Positions 49,232-60,979 are shown, counted from the stretch's first letter. The stretch: DNA of 64,000 bases from Rutidosis leptorrhynchoides (GCF_046630445.1 NC_092340.1:17152001-17216000); one strand, 5' to 3'. Notes: generated by a model from the sequence alone, not told the origin. Made by a program: numbers and translations.

Positions 49232-50396
49232 GGTTTGTTAACATGGCTACTAATAAGCATGTGATAAGCTCTGTCATCTTCATGTTTGTGAAGCTTGATC
49301 TTCAAGGTGCGGCACATTTTACATATTTTTTATTATTTTTATTTTTTTGGTAATTGTTTATTCATTGTATGTATTAAAATAATTTTTAAATGTCTTTGAT
49401 GGATATGGAATTATTCGTAAAACAAAACATAATACAAAAGGTGAAAACGATCCAAAAGAAGATAGAGAACGTATAAAGAGTTGCTTAGATATTGTTTCTT
49501 CGATTCTCAATGCATTCGTTGCGTGAATAAACGTAGAAGTTAGATAATGGGGGTTGTACTGGAACGGAGAACAACATACATGTTGGAGAGATTTACTAGA
49601 AAATGGGCAATTGGATCGTGAAACAGTCGGACGTCTTTTGAAGCGTTTCCAAAAATTGCAAGAAACAGTTGAAATCATAAGAAAAGAACTGAATGAACAA
49701 GAGGATTTACATGCATGGATTACGACGTGCTTTACCATGTTTCTGAGTACGTACAAGCAATTAATGCAAGTTTTTGAAAAAAGTCATGTTTGATTATGAA
49801 GAAGACGAGTGGGAAGATTTAGATAATGAAGAAATGCAGGGCTTTTCAAATCGAATGCTAAAACATAGAGCAAAATCAGTGAATAAGGGGTTGGAATTAG
49901 GTAAAACGCCATTTTAGAATTAAAAGACAAGATAAGACCAACTCAATCAAAATGTGAAAATGACATCAGAGAGCTCAAAGAGTGCCCCAATTATCCAAGC
50001 TAAAATCGGAATCGACTGACACGAAACTTCAGTTGTTGAAACATCAGTGGAAACTAATTTCACTGATAAGTCAGAAAAACGGCTGAAACGCATGCATACG
50101 AAAGTGGATTTGGATGATGTGGTGACAAAATGTGTACAAACACAAAGTAATAAAGTTGTAATCGGCTACTTGAATATCCGAAACGGTCCGAGGAAAATTG
50201 TTAGTATAGAGGGAGACTAAACTAAACTTGAGTTGATGTGGAAACTAAACTTGAGTTGAAGTTAGACACAAAAGCAAGAAGATTTTATTATGAAAACTAA
50301 ACAAAAATAGAAGCTTTGGAGTGTTAACTGGAGAAACAAGGGAATTGTTTTTTAACAAGTGTAAAACCCAATGAGGATCAAATCGATATTGTCACG
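49232..50396 (+). pseudogene. Unidentified pseudogene, plus-strand arm of an inverted repeat
   Basis: Coding-like text with several broken frames. One frame reads NGEQHTCWRDLLENGQL and continues 'GRLLKRFQKLQETVEIIRKE' (49560-49690), helical and charged. A shifted acidic part is DYEEDEWEDLDNEEMQGF (about 49790-49845). A further part is 'KRMHTKVDLDDVVTKCVQT' near 50085-50145. Frameshifts and stops separate them. The composition suggests a coiled-coil nuclear or cytoskeletal protein, but I recognise no family. The same gene is present inverted at 50448-51078 and 58279-58480. Confidence 0.45.
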
Positions 50397-50447
50397 ACAT
50401 CATACAAATGTATGATTTCCGATAGGGAAATTATTTATAATGCTGTA

Positions 50448-51078
50448 GTGACAATATCGATTTATCCTCACTGAGTTTCACTCCTGTTAGAAGAAAATTC
50501 CTTTGTTTCTCTAGTTGGCACTCCAAAGCCTCTATTTTCGTTTGGTTTTCGTAATAAGATCTTCTTGCTTTTGTGTCTAACTTCAACTGAAGTTTAACAT
50601 TTTCCATTTTCTCCTTTTAGATTAGTAATTTTTGTCTTATTTTGACCGTCTCAAATATTCAAGTCGTTGATTGCATCTGTATTACTATTTGTATAACTTT
50701 TGTCACCATATCATCCGAATCCACTTTAGTATGCATGCTTTTCAGCTGTTTTTCTAACTTGCCAGTTTTAACTCTTCACTGATCTTCCAATGACTGACGT
50801 TTTGTGTCGGCCGATCTCTATTTGGATAGTTGGCACTCTTTGAGTTCTCTGATGTCATTTTCACATTTTGATTTAGCTTTTCTTATGATTCCAAAATGGT
50901 CTTTTTAGCTAATTCGGGCTCCTTTTCAGTGATTTTGCTCTATGTTTTAGTTGTCGATTTGAAAAGCCATGCATTTCTTTATTGTTAAAATCTTCCCACT
51001 CATCTTCTTCATAAATCGTACATGCCTTTTTCAAAAACTTGCATTAATTGCTGATATATACTCAGAAACTTGGTAAGG
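50448..51078 (-). pseudogene. Same unidentified pseudogene, minus-strand arm, split by a gypsy insertion
   Basis: Reverse complement of parts of 49780-50396, at perhaps 80% identity. The arms are joined through a short centre (50397-50447) with 'gacaatatcgat' on one side mirrored by 'atcgatattgtc' on the other. The arm is interrupted at 51079-51083 by the Tat element and resumes at 58279. Confidence 0.7.
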
Positions 51079-51083
51079 CACGT

Positions 51084-51574
51084 TGATCATATACATAGCA
51101 TTGTATATGTATATTTTATTTTCTAAAAGCTAAGGACAGAACTACGTGGATTATAAGGCACAGTTATGCAATATTCGCTGAAAATAAATACTGCGGTTAT
51201 GTATTCGCTGAAATACCAAACTGCGGTTTGATCCGCTGACTTTCCGCGGAGAGCCGAGCATCTCGCAGACCGCGGATATCACGGATACTATAAATAGGGA
51301 GCTTAGCCTCTCATTTATGGGTTGTTGATTCTCTGCCATTTGCCTAAGCCTTTGTAGATTTCACTTGTGACTTTGCCCAAGGACTTCTTACATTGAGTTA
51401 AGGTGAATCATGCTAATCGATAACGAAGACCGGGTCGGGGTGGTTGATCACTTGATAGTTAAAGTGAAAAACGATCATCGGGGCCCAAAATAATCATCGA
51501 ACATCCCATCCTCCATTATAATCTTATTGCACTCAATCCGTAATTAAGCAACATCATTAATTAAGGATTGATCA
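51084..51574 (+). repeat. 5' LTR of the Tat element
   Basis: 491 bp, TGATCATATA...GGATTGATCA. TATA box TATAAATA at 51289-51296. GC-bearing words such as 'ccgcgga' and 'actgcggtt' recur before the TATA box and may be regulatory repeats. Confidence 0.95.
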
Positions 51575-51575
51575 A

Positions 51576-51592
51576 TTGGCGCCATCCGTGGG
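51576..51592 (+). promoter_or_regulatory. Primer binding site of the Tat element
   Basis: TTGGCGCCATCCGTGGG follows the 5' LTR with a one-base gap. TGGCGCC-type sites are known from Tat/Athila-group plant elements; the specific tRNA (likely Arg or Asp type) was not matched here. Confidence 0.8.
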
Positions 51593-51720
51593 ACACGTTT
51601 TACGAATTAAACTGAAAATTTTTGTTTTACGCTGTTAAACAATTAATTAGGCGGTTTAATTTCAATCGTGTTTTTGTTGCGATGATTTGCAGGTGCGTGT
51701 TTTCAAATTGGCAGTAAATA

Positions 51721-53184
51721 ATGAATAACATTGGCGATAATAGTGATAACATGGCCACTATGCGAATGAATGTCCAAAAAAGAGGAAAGAAGCGAAAATC
51801 TGCCAAAATGTATCATAATTGGCAATCAGCGCCAATTAGCTTTCCAAAAATGCAGAGCGACGATTTTTCTGAAATGCCGATAATAGTATCGTGTAAAATT
51901 GCGGACGCTAATATCACAGTGATGAAAGTTCATGTTGATAATGGTAGTAGTGTTGATATTATTTACGAACAATGTTTCGCTCAGTTGCCAGAGGATATTA
52001 AAGCAAATCTGCAAACGACTGCGGTTTCGCTAACCGGTTTTGCAGGAGAATTTTCGCTACCAATCGGTGTCTTGTCGCTGAACATCGAGCTAGCCGATGT
52101 AAATGATAATGCTTTAGCGCGACAAGCACGGCTAGATTTCTATGTTATGCGAGCTTCTTCTCGCTATAACATGTTGCTAGGAAGGACCGCTATAAGCAAA
52201 TTTGGAATTGTACCGCCCACAATTCATGGCATGATTAAATTTCCAACATATAAAGGAATCGCCGCAATATGTTCAGCGAGCATAGTGCCTATTTGCGCGG
52301 CTGTCAATGTAAAAACCGCAGGTCAGAAACCTGAGGATATTGCGGATAAGGAGGATAGCATGGAAATAGTTAATCCTGCATATCCAGAACAGAAAATCAA
52401 AGTAGGTCGCAATCTTAGTGCGGATACTCGAAAGCAAATTGTGCAATTACTTGATGAATATATGGATGTTTTTGCCTGGTGCGAAAACGATATGACCGGT
52501 GTTCCGTGTCACATTGCGGAACACAAGCTAAATGTAAATCCAGCTCTAAAACCAGTAGCGCAAAAGCGAAGGGGTATGGCCCCAGATCGCGTCAAATGGT
52601 TGTGCGAAGAAGTCACAAAATTAGTCCGAGCTGGAATTTTGCGCGAAGTACAATATCAGTCATGGATCGCGAATCCAGTATTGGTGAAAAAACCAGATAA
52701 TTCCTGGCGAATGTGTATTGACTACAAAGATCTGAATAAAGCGTGCACCAAAGATAATTATCCGCTACCAGAAATTGATTTAAAGGTGGAATCTTTGCAT
52801 GCATTTCCATATAAATGTTTTCTGGATGCGGCAAGAGGTTATCATCAAATCCCTATGGCGCAAGAGGACGCAGATAAAACCGCGTTTCACACAAGCAAAG
52901 GCATATATTGTTATATAATGATGCCTTTTGGACTAATCAATGCGGGTGCGACATATCAGCGCTTGATTGACACCGCGTTTGATAAACAAATAGGGCGTAA
53001 TCTTGAGGCCTATGTCGATGATTTAGTCATCAAAAGTACAACGCAAGAGCGAATCGTTGAAGATATACGCGAAACATTTGATAAACTGCGTGAGATAAAC
53101 ATGAAGCTCAATCCGCTGAAATGCAGTTTCGGCGAAACTGAAGGAAAGTTTTTAGGATATCTTGTTACGGAACAAGGTATTTAA
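51721..53184 (+). pseudogene. Tat Pol, part 1: protease and reverse transcriptase
   Basis: A 487-codon frame ending in TAA (53182-53184). Retropepsin-like protease: HVDNGSSVDIIYE with DNGS at residues 73-76 (the usual form is DTG or DGG) and MLLGRTAISKFG at 151-162. Reverse transcriptase: WRMCIDYKDLN (329-339), FLDAARGYHQIPM (367-379), MMPFGLINAGATYQRL (400-415) and YVDD at 431-434. Reading continues in the same frame beyond the stop, so this is one pol broken by point mutation, with no shift. The ATG used is simply the first in frame after a stop; no capsid or zinc-knuckle region precedes it. Confidence 0.9.
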
Positions 53185-54081
53185 GCTAATCCAAAAAAGA
53201 TCGCGGCTATCGAAAATATGACCGCGCCAAAGACGGTTAAGGAAGTGCAAAGTTTAACAGGCAAATTGGCCGCCCTAACGCGTTTTTTGTCTAAAGCTGC
53301 TGAGCGACAATTGTCATTTTTCAAAACTTTAAAAGGTTGCTTGAAGCAGAAGAATTTTGTTTGGACCGCTGAAGCAGATTCTGCGTTTCAAGAGATGAAA
53401 AACTTGTTGAAAACTTTGCCTACACTAACAGCGCCAATTCATGGCGAAATTCTCTATCTATATATTTCAGTAGCAAATGAAGCGTTTGGCTCAGTCTTGA
53501 TAGCGGAAAGGAACAAAATACAAAAGCCAGTGTATTTTATTAGCAAAGCTCTTACGGGAAGCGAAATAAGCTATGCGCCGATCGAAAATTTTGTATATGC
53601 GCTCATTTTAACAACGCGAAGGCTACGTAGATATTTTCAGGGGCATCCAGTGCATGTGCTAACCAATCTGCCAATCAGGCAAGTCTTAACAAAACCGGAG
53701 ATTTCCGGTAGACTCGCATTATGGGCAGTGGAGTTGGGTGCCTATCAAATATCCTACTTTCCGCGAAGTGCGGAAAAAGGTCAAGTTATGGCAGATTATC
53801 TCGCAGAGCTGTCTGGAGAGTTGGAAGTAATTAATGAGCGAACCGCGCTAAAACCAGCAGTTAATGAAACTTGGGAGTTATATACTGATGGTGCTTCTTG
53901 TGCGGAAGGTGCAGGTGCGGGTTTAGTTTTGGTAAGTTCTAACGGCGAAGAGCACACTTACGCACTACGGTTTAATTTTGATGTGACAAACAATGAGGCA
54001 GAATATGAAGCATTGCTTGCAGGCTTAAATATCGCGCAAAAAATGAATATTGTTAAGTTGCGTGCATTTACAGATTCGTAA
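53185..54081 (+). pseudogene. Tat Pol, part 2: RNase H and second (plant-type) RNase H
   Basis: Same frame as part 1, resuming directly after the stop (ANPKKIAAI is the normal RT-RNase H connection). The first Met is at 53218. It includes the thumb/connection region 'TVKEVQSLTGKLAALTRFL' and a gypsy RNase H with the SKALTGSEISYAPIE segment. A second RNase H opens WELYTDGASC (about residue 218 from 53218) and contains NNEAEYEALLAGL. The frame stops at TAA (54079-54081) within the region reading FTDS, just where the family continues toward its next conserved block. Dual RNase H is the hallmark of Tat elements. Confidence 0.9.
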
Positions 54082-55584
54082 CTAGTAGCGAATCAGTTTA
54101 GCGGATCTTTTGAAGCGCATGATCCTTCTATGCAGAAGTACTTGCAACTGCTAAAAGAAACTACTGCGCGGTTCGAATACTTTGAACTCGCGCAAGTGCC
54201 TAGAAGTCAAAACAAAAAGGCAGATGCTTCGAGCAAATTAGCCGCTCTAACATTTTCGCATTTTCAAAAACAAGTATGGGTTGAGGAATTGCCAAGTAAG
54301 TCAATTGATAGTGATTTAATGGTAGCATCTGTTACAGAGGCGCAGCCAAATTGGATGGAACCAATCCTGCAATATATTCGCAATGATATTTTGCCAGAGG
54401 ATAGTCGCGAAGCTCGTTTAGTGCGAGAGCGAATGCCGATGTATCTCATACAAGATGATGTCTTATATCGCAAATCGTACTGCGGACCGATGATGCGGTG
54501 TGTTGGACCAATTGAGGCGGAAATGCTTGTTGAAGAAGTGCATAATGGTACTTGTGCGCTACATTCAGGATACAAGACTATTGCTGCGAAAATTATGCGG
54601 ATGGGATACTTTTGGCCGTCCCTATACCGCGATGTGGCAAAAATTGTTAAACGCTGTAAAAGTTGCCAAAGGCATGCTCCGCAGAATCGAATACCGCGGC
54701 ATGATATGATCCCTGTTAATTCGCCATGGCCGTTTAGTAAATGGGCCATTGACATTGTGGGACCATTTCCTGCAGGACCTGGCAATGTTAAATTCCTAAT
54801 CGTTGCAATTGATTATTTTACTAAATGGGTTGAAGCGAAAGCGGTTCGCACAGTCACTGGTGTGCAGGTGCGAAATTTTGTGTGGGAATACATTGTGTGC
54901 AGATTTGGTATTCCGCGAGAATTGGTTAGCGATAATGGCGCACAAATAGCGAAAGATCCATTTAAGACGTGGTGTACTGACTTAAACATAATACAAAAGT
55001 TCACGTCAGTAGCGCACCCGCAAGCTAATGGTTTATGCGAGGTAACAAATCGCGATATTGTAAGCGGAATAAAAAAGAGGTTGTGCGAAAGGCGAACTGG
55101 TTGGGTATATGAATTACCCAATGTCTTATGGGCACATCGTACAACTTTCAAAAAGAGTAAAGGTGAAACACCATTTAGCCTGGTTTATGGCTCTGAGGCA
55201 GTAATCCCCGCTGAAATTTTAGTACCAACGCATCGAATCGCTAACTTTGATGAAGAAGCAAATGATGCTGCGTTGTGCGAAAATCTTAATTTTATAGAAG
55301 AGCGGAGATTAATAGCTGCTATCAGAGAAGCGAATAATAAACAGCAAATTGCTAAGTATTATAATAAAAGAGTGCGAGCTTTATCATTCGCTATAGGTGA
55401 ATGGGTGTTGCGTAATAATGAGGCAAGCAGAGCAGAAAAGCTAGGCAAATTGGGTCCTAATTGGGAAGGCCCTTATCAAATTGTGGCAATTAATGCGGCA
55501 GGCTCATATAAGCTCGCGGACGTGGAAGGGCGAACTTTGCCTAATGCATGGCATGTTGTCCTTTTAAAGCGATATTATGCATAG
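54082..55584 (+). pseudogene. Tat Pol, part 3: end of RNase H and integrase
   Basis: Same frame again; first Met at 54130, 484 codons to the natural end at 55584. The N-terminal part finishes the RNase H domain (QNKKADASSKLAAL). The integrase has a zinc finger (HSGYKTIAAKIM, then CKSCQRH) and a catalytic core with D in WAIDIVGPF, D in LVSDNGAQ and E in NGLCEVTNRD. The C-terminal region carries the usual GPNWEGPYQI and LPNAWHVVLLKRY. No stop or shift lies within this section. It would insert element cDNA, if the earlier stops were bypassed. Confidence 0.9.
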
Positions 55585-56180
55585 TTTTGCGGAAATTAAC
55601 AATTGTATATGTAAAAAATCGCTAAAATTATATTCAATACACATGGCTGAAATACTTATTAAGTGTCCTTGTTTTTAATTTTTTGCAAGTCTTGATCACG
55701 CTTGTTAAAATTTTAAGAATACTCACTTGTAAAACTATGCGAAAGTTCTAATGCGAATAAATATGATATGTTTTGCAGTTAATTTCATATTTTTATATTC
55801 CGCATTGTTTATATAGCAAAGTGATGAAATTGCCCACTTTTGCACGCGAATTATTGCGAAAGGAATATTATCTCCTAAATATTTGATCTTGCCAATATTT
55901 AGATGCTTCGCAATGCTGATTACATACCTAAGGATCGTTACGACGGACTTAGAAGATTCATAACGTATAAGTATATACGCATACAAATTGTTTCGCGAAA
56001 GTACGCGCTTCTTATGTGCACAATAATAAAGTGTTGGAAATTGCAAAGGACAAGTTTGTGTTATGAATATTGCTAAAATAAAAAGCGCTATATAAATATT
56101 GAGTACTCGCAAATAAAGATAAAACGCTGAAATTTTATTAACAAAACCGCAGAGATAGCTGCGTGCTATATTACATATCC

Positions 56181-57431
56181 CTAATCTAATTTTGACAAGT
56201 CAAGTGCTATGATGTCTTGAGCAGTAGCATCCTCTGCATAACTAATAGCAACGACTTTGTCAATAGGGATATCCGCTAACTTAGCTTCTGCCACAGCAGC
56301 TGCGTTCCGTGCGTCTTCAAGAGCACAAATGCGGTCACTAATTGCGGAGGGAAGAGGGTCTGGTATGGGGCAAAGCGGTGCAATTTCATGCAGAAACTCT
56401 ACCCTTTCGCGCAATTGCAAGGCAGATGCATAAGTTGTGAACTGCGCGTTCACGGGTGCTGAATTAAGCACCTTTTTCGAAAACTCCGGTAAGTGTTGGC
56501 GGAGTAGAGAAAATTCATGCTTTGCAGCAGCCGCTTTAGCCAGAGCATTATCCCGCTCTGCGGTGAGCTGAAACTTGAGTGAGGAAATAGAAGATTCCAG
56601 TTTCTTCTCATTTTCAGCAGCGGCTGAAACTTGAGATTGCAAATCCTCTGCGGTAGTCTTCGCCGCAGTAAGTTGATAAGCTAAGTCAACAGCGCGCTTC
56701 TCGCTATTTTCAGCTCTGATCCGCTCAGAGTTATATTTTTGCTGCTCAGTGTCGAGGATGTCGAAGAATTTTTCTTCGCGCAAAATCATATCATATGCCG
56801 AGTTAAAGCACATGTAAAAGTTTTGTACAAAACTATTATGTGCATCAAAGGCAGAGCGTTTGGCGAATTCACGACGAAGTTCGCTCGGAATTGCAAGCTT
56901 CATTTGTTCGCGCTGATCTGCAGCAGCGCCGGGAGAAGCGTAAGTATATCCCGATAACCCATCAATTCGCACTCCATATGAATCAGGAGGAGTGCGAAGA
57001 AGCTCTGTGATCTGCACCACAGTGTTCGGGCTGGGAAACAAAGGATTGAAGGATGCGCCTTCTGCAAACAAAAAAAGAAACGCGGATTATAATCATAACA
57101 ATAAATATTTCAGATAAAGGTATGAGATCATGGTTATTAGATTTATACCTGTTTGTTGTTCTCCTTCATAATCCGCTGATATCGGATTATCGAAAAGGGG
57201 AGAACTTTGTTTGGCCCTCTTGCTTTGCGTAGAAGGCGGGTTTTCGAGCGGTCATTTACCAGTACTTGACTGGGGCGGTGGTGACTTCGCCGTCAAATCC
57301 ACAAAAGGAATGTCAGGCTTCTTTTGTTTAATTTGACTGCCGGATAATACTGACTTCGCCTCCGGGCTTACGAGTAGCTTGTTAATTAGCATTTTTGGGT
57401 CCACCTTTCGATCAACTTCATCCATCTTCAT
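56181..57431 (-). pseudogene. Antisense, spliced coiled-coil gene inside the Tat element
   Basis: On the strand opposite to pol, between pol and the 3' LTR. Exon 1 runs 57431-57149 (starts MKMDEVDRKVDPKMLINKLL). An 87-bp intron with GT...AG ends lies at 57148-57062. Exon 2 runs 57061-56181. The splice keeps frame (QQT|EGASFNPLF). One in-frame TGA (57252-57254) interrupts exon 1 after residue 59. The product is about 387 codons: a basic/proline N-terminal part, a central Ala/Glu/Lys-rich coiled coil (about residues 180-290) and a helical C-terminus ending LDLSKLD. A TATA box is at 57555-57566. Extra antisense ORFs are known in Tat-lineage elements; their role is unresolved. The TGA makes this copy probably inactive. 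Confidence 0.8.
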
Positions 57432-57554
57432 GATTAATGATTGAAGGTTGTGATTGCCGACTTGATAATGTTTCAAAGAGAACAAATGAATTGAGAATAA
57501 GCGAAAGAAAGTGAGAATAGCGAGGGTAAGTGTGACGTTGGTGATTGTGAACCA

Positions 57555-57566
57555 CAATATATATAG
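57555..57566 (-). promoter_or_regulatory. TATA box of the antisense Tat gene
   Basis: CTATATATATTG on the minus strand, about 125 bp upstream of the exon 1 ATG and about 220 bp inside the 3' LTR boundary. It suggests an element-borne antisense promoter. Confidence 0.6.
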
Positions 57567-57772
57567 GCGAATGCAAGGGGTAATCAAGTGTTTTAATTTT
57601 CCGTTGTAAAAAACTCAAACGGTAATATTTGAGTTAGCAGGAAACAACGGTAATTTTTACAACGGTAACTATGCTAACGCGACATTAATTAAAGCGGAAA
57701 ATAACTGCGAACATTGCGAATTTTAGAGTTTATCATGATGCATTTGCTTCGCGAAAATACATCGTAATAAAC

Positions 57773-57782
57773 TGGGGGGACT
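57773..57782 (+). promoter_or_regulatory. Polypurine tract of the Tat element
   Basis: ctggggggact lies immediately upstream of the 3' LTR start at 57783, the expected plus-strand primer. Confidence 0.85.
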
Positions 57783-58273
57783 TGATCATATACATAGCAT
57801 TGTATATGTATATTTTATTTTCTAAAAGCTAAGGACGGAACTACGTGGATTATAAGGCACAGTTATGCAATATTCGCTGAAAATAAATACTGCGGTTATG
57901 TATTCTCTGAAATACCAAACTGCGGTTTGATCCGCTGACTTTCCGTGGAGAGCCGAGCATCTCGCAGACCGCGGATATCACGGATACTATAAATAGGGAG
58001 CTTGGCCTCTCATTTATGGGTTGTTGATTCTCTGCAATTTGCCTAAGCCTTTGTAGATTTCACTTGTGACTTTGCCCAAGGACTTCTTACATTGAGTTAA
58101 GGTGAATCATGTTAATCGATAACGAAGACCGGGTCGGGGTGGTTGATCACTTGATAGTTAAAGTGAAAAACGATCATCGGGGCCCAAAATAATCATCGAA
58201 CATCCCATCCTCCATTATAATCTTATTGCACTCGATCCGTAATTAAGCAACATCATTAATTAAGGATTGATCA
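57783..58273 (+). repeat. 3' LTR of the Tat element
   Basis: 491 bp, the same length as the 5' LTR. Differences by eye: seven single-base changes and no indels, including a G/T change in the 'gtattcgctgaaatacc' word and a C/A change in 'ctctgccatttgcc'. This implies a recent insertion. Confidence 0.95.
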
Positions 58274-58278
58274 CACGT

Positions 58279-58480
58279 CATCATCCATGTACGTAAATCC
58301 TCTTGTTCATTCAGTTCCTTTCTTATGATTTCAACTTTTGTTGCAATTTTTGGAAACACTCAAAAACACGTCCAACAACTATTTCATGACCCAATTGACC
58401 ATTTTCTGGTATCTCTCTCCAACATGTATGTTGTTCTCTGTCATAGTACACCCCCCCTCCCCAATTGTCTAACTTCAACG
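58279..58480 (-). pseudogene. Unidentified pseudogene, remainder of the minus-strand arm
   Basis: Continues the arm broken at 51078: reverse complement of about 49545-49745 (the helical GRLLKRFQKLQ region). It directly follows the CACGT target duplication. Confidence 0.75.
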
Positions 58481-58729
58481 TTTATTCGCTCAACGGATGC
58501 ATTGAGCATTAGAGAAACAATATCTGAACAACTATGTATCTTCTTTTGGATTGTTTTTTACCTTTTGGATTATGTTTTGTTTTACCAATAATTCCACATC
58601 TATTAAAGACATTCAAAGAAATAATTTAATACATGCAATGAAAAACAATACCAATAAAATATGTAGAAATTGACCATTTTCTGGTATCTTTCTCCAACAT
58701 GTATGTTGTTCTCCGTCATAGTACAACCC

Positions 58730-58763
<34 letters not shown>

Positions 58764-58974
58764 CCATTGTCTAACTTCAACGTTTATTTGCTCAACGAAT
58801 GCATTGAGCATTAGAGAAACAATATATGAGCAGCTATGTATCTTCTTTTGGATCGTTTTTTACCTTTTGGATTATGTTTTGTTTTACCAATAATTCCACA
58901 TCTATTAAAGACATTCAAAGAAATAATTTAATACATGCAATGAAAAACAATACCAATAAAATATGTAGAAATTG
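58394..58974. repeat. Tandem duplication of about 274 bp with a poly(C) tract
   Basis: The unit from 'attgaccattttctggtatc' (58394) is repeated from 58668. The second copy contains a 30-base run of C (58731-58760), against a short C-rich stretch in the first. It derives from the pseudogene arm and its 5' side (compare 49380-49560 in reverse). Proline-rich frames are artefacts. Confidence 0.9.
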
Positions 58975-60107
58975 TCGCACCTTCAAGATCAAGCTTCACA
59001 AGTATGAAGATGAAAGAGCTTATCACAAACATGTAGAAATTGCCCCAAATCTACACATATTTGTCCCAATATTTCATTTTTATATAAACAAATGGAAGTA
59101 GAGTCCCACATCTACACATACACGTCGTATTTATCCCACTATTTCATCTTTTATATAAACACAAATTCATCCTAATAAGTTAATGCTTTTGCTTAGCCCA
59201 TTGTGGTCATTTTTCCTTTTGGGCCGAAAGTGTGAAGTTCAAAATCAACTAATAACATTAAATACAATTTTGCCACCGGGGTCAACTGCCCTAGATGACA
59301 CCCTTGCCAGCAGCTGCAACCACTTCATCAACCGCTTCATCAATTAGATCTGGTTTCAAATTATTAAGCCCAAATATTTGATGTATGGAATCATGCACGT
59401 GTGAAGGGGAAAATGTCAATGACAAAGTTATTCAGGTTTGAATAAAAAACCTTACATTTGTAATTTTGAGATTGAAACTAGTGTATGGTTAGCATTGAAT
59501 GTGTGAAAGAACATTTGCAGTCATGAACATAAGGTAAAATGTAAGGTTTGTTCTTTATTGTAGGTAGGATCATTTCTTATCTGAAATATTATATTGTTAC
59601 CTAATATCATGTTCTGAACATCCACTTATCTAATTGTGTAGTGCAAGATGTCATTAGACAGATTTTCTTCCCAATAGTTCTATTTGTTTTGTTGTATAAT
59701 GTTGTATAAGTAGATACACCGTTTAAGTAGCTCACTGCATGCACAAGTTAGTTATTAAACATCTCAATCTATAAAGGCGTGCCGTTCGGTTCTGTTAGTT
59801 ATTAAACATCTCAATCTGCAAAGGCGTACCCATAACAACACGTTCATTTTGAATATCTACAAACACTTGTATACCGATAGCTTATCAACCATTATCATTC
59901 CAATGCATAAGAACTATAGAAAAAAGAAGAAAGTTGTAACAAAGAGTATAATATATATGAAGAATGGAATGCATGCTTGCTTTGAACTTTGAATACGATA
60001 TGCATTTGGATTCAAGATGACAATGAACAACTCGATTGATCAAGAATAAATCCGCGGCTAAGAACTTGGATCAACGAAAGAGGGGTTTTGGGGGGTCAAC
60101 GACATTA
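58975..60107. other. Gene-poor stretch with one exon-like frame
   Basis: The minus strand at about 59436-59291 reads SHVHDSIHQIFGLNNL and then DLIDEAVDEVVAAAGKGVI before a TAG stop (59291-59293). It is compositionally protein-like and could be the last exon of a decayed gene. I do not recognise the family, and no acceptor site is clear. The rest is AT-rich without features. Confidence 0.3.
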
Positions 60108-60722
60108 ACTCTCCGGTCCGGTTACCTTGATAACCGGAATCGAGATGATGATCTCGAGCGGGTAGTTAATGGTTGAGGGTCGTCCGGTTGAATCGTCCGG
60201 TCGGATCAGGTCGATTAGCCATGAGGGAAAGAGCCTAGAAGGCAAAAAAACGCTTGCACTTGTGGGCTTTTCATGAGTCAAGTTCAAGTGCAAGTTCAAG
60301 AATTAGCCTGGTAGGCTATGCACATCATCAAGTCCCCCAAGTTCGGTATGATATGTTGAAGATATATCATGTTAAACTTGCAAGTGCGTCACTGCCATAA
60401 TTCCGGGTGCGCTCTCATATCAACTCTTATTGAAGCGCGAAGTGCTTCAGTGGAGCATGCGCCATGGAACATTACAATGTTCCGTGCTACCAAGCACTAC
60501 ATGATACGGGCATGCACATGTGTTGAAGTAGTCATCTGTTATTGCGTAACGCTTAGTCGTGGTGCACGTCTCAAATATATGAACGATCTTTGGGTTTGTC
60601 CCGTCTTGTCATCAAAGAAAGGGGGATTTAAGGGTTTTTTGTATTTAACTCTCCGGTCGGGTGCACCGTGAATAACCTCAATGTGAGATGATGATCTCAG
60701 CCGGGGTTGTTAAATGTAACCC
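60108..60722. repeat. Diverged direct repeats, unclassified
   Basis: 'aactctccggtccggtt...gagatgatgatctcgagcgg' (about 60108-60165) and 'aactctccggtcgggtg...gagatgatgatctcagccgg' (about 60648-60705) are related words 540 bp apart. The interval and its right flank to about 60980 are GC-richer than the surroundings. They may be terminal repeats of a small element; no ends or target duplication could be fixed. Frames here are not convincing. Confidence 0.35.
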
Positions 60723-60979
60723 ACCATCATTTGGGATAGCCAATATCGATGGCTCGTTGAGAAGTGTTAGGATTTATGTTTAAGGAACATTACCTGTCAC
60801 TGCTGAAAATCAGCCCCGAAGCTATGAAGATTCCGGTTAAGACGAGTTACTCTCTTGACGGTGATGATCTCGTAATCTCGGGACACCGTGGTTTGAAGTC
60901 ACGTAATTGTTCGATGCACACCGCAAGCTTTACCGCTAGCGCGCCACTATCAATGTGCTAACTCCATAATTATTTAGCC

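Larger units (their letters stand above)
51084..58273 (+). mobile_element. Complete Ty3/gypsy element of the Tat lineage
   Basis: Two 491-bp LTRs (51084-51574 and 57783-58273) have TG...CA ends, differ at 7 positions by eye, and are flanked by the 5-bp duplication CACGT (51079-51083 and 58274-58278). Pol order is protease, RT, RNase H, a second RNase H, integrase. The extra RNase H plus the TGGCGCCATCCGTGGG primer site point to the Tat lineage. Gag is absent: only about 145 bp separate the primer site from the protease frame. Two in-frame stops interrupt pol. An antisense, spliced gene lies before the 3' LTR. The element is therefore defective on its own but recent. Confidence 0.95.
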
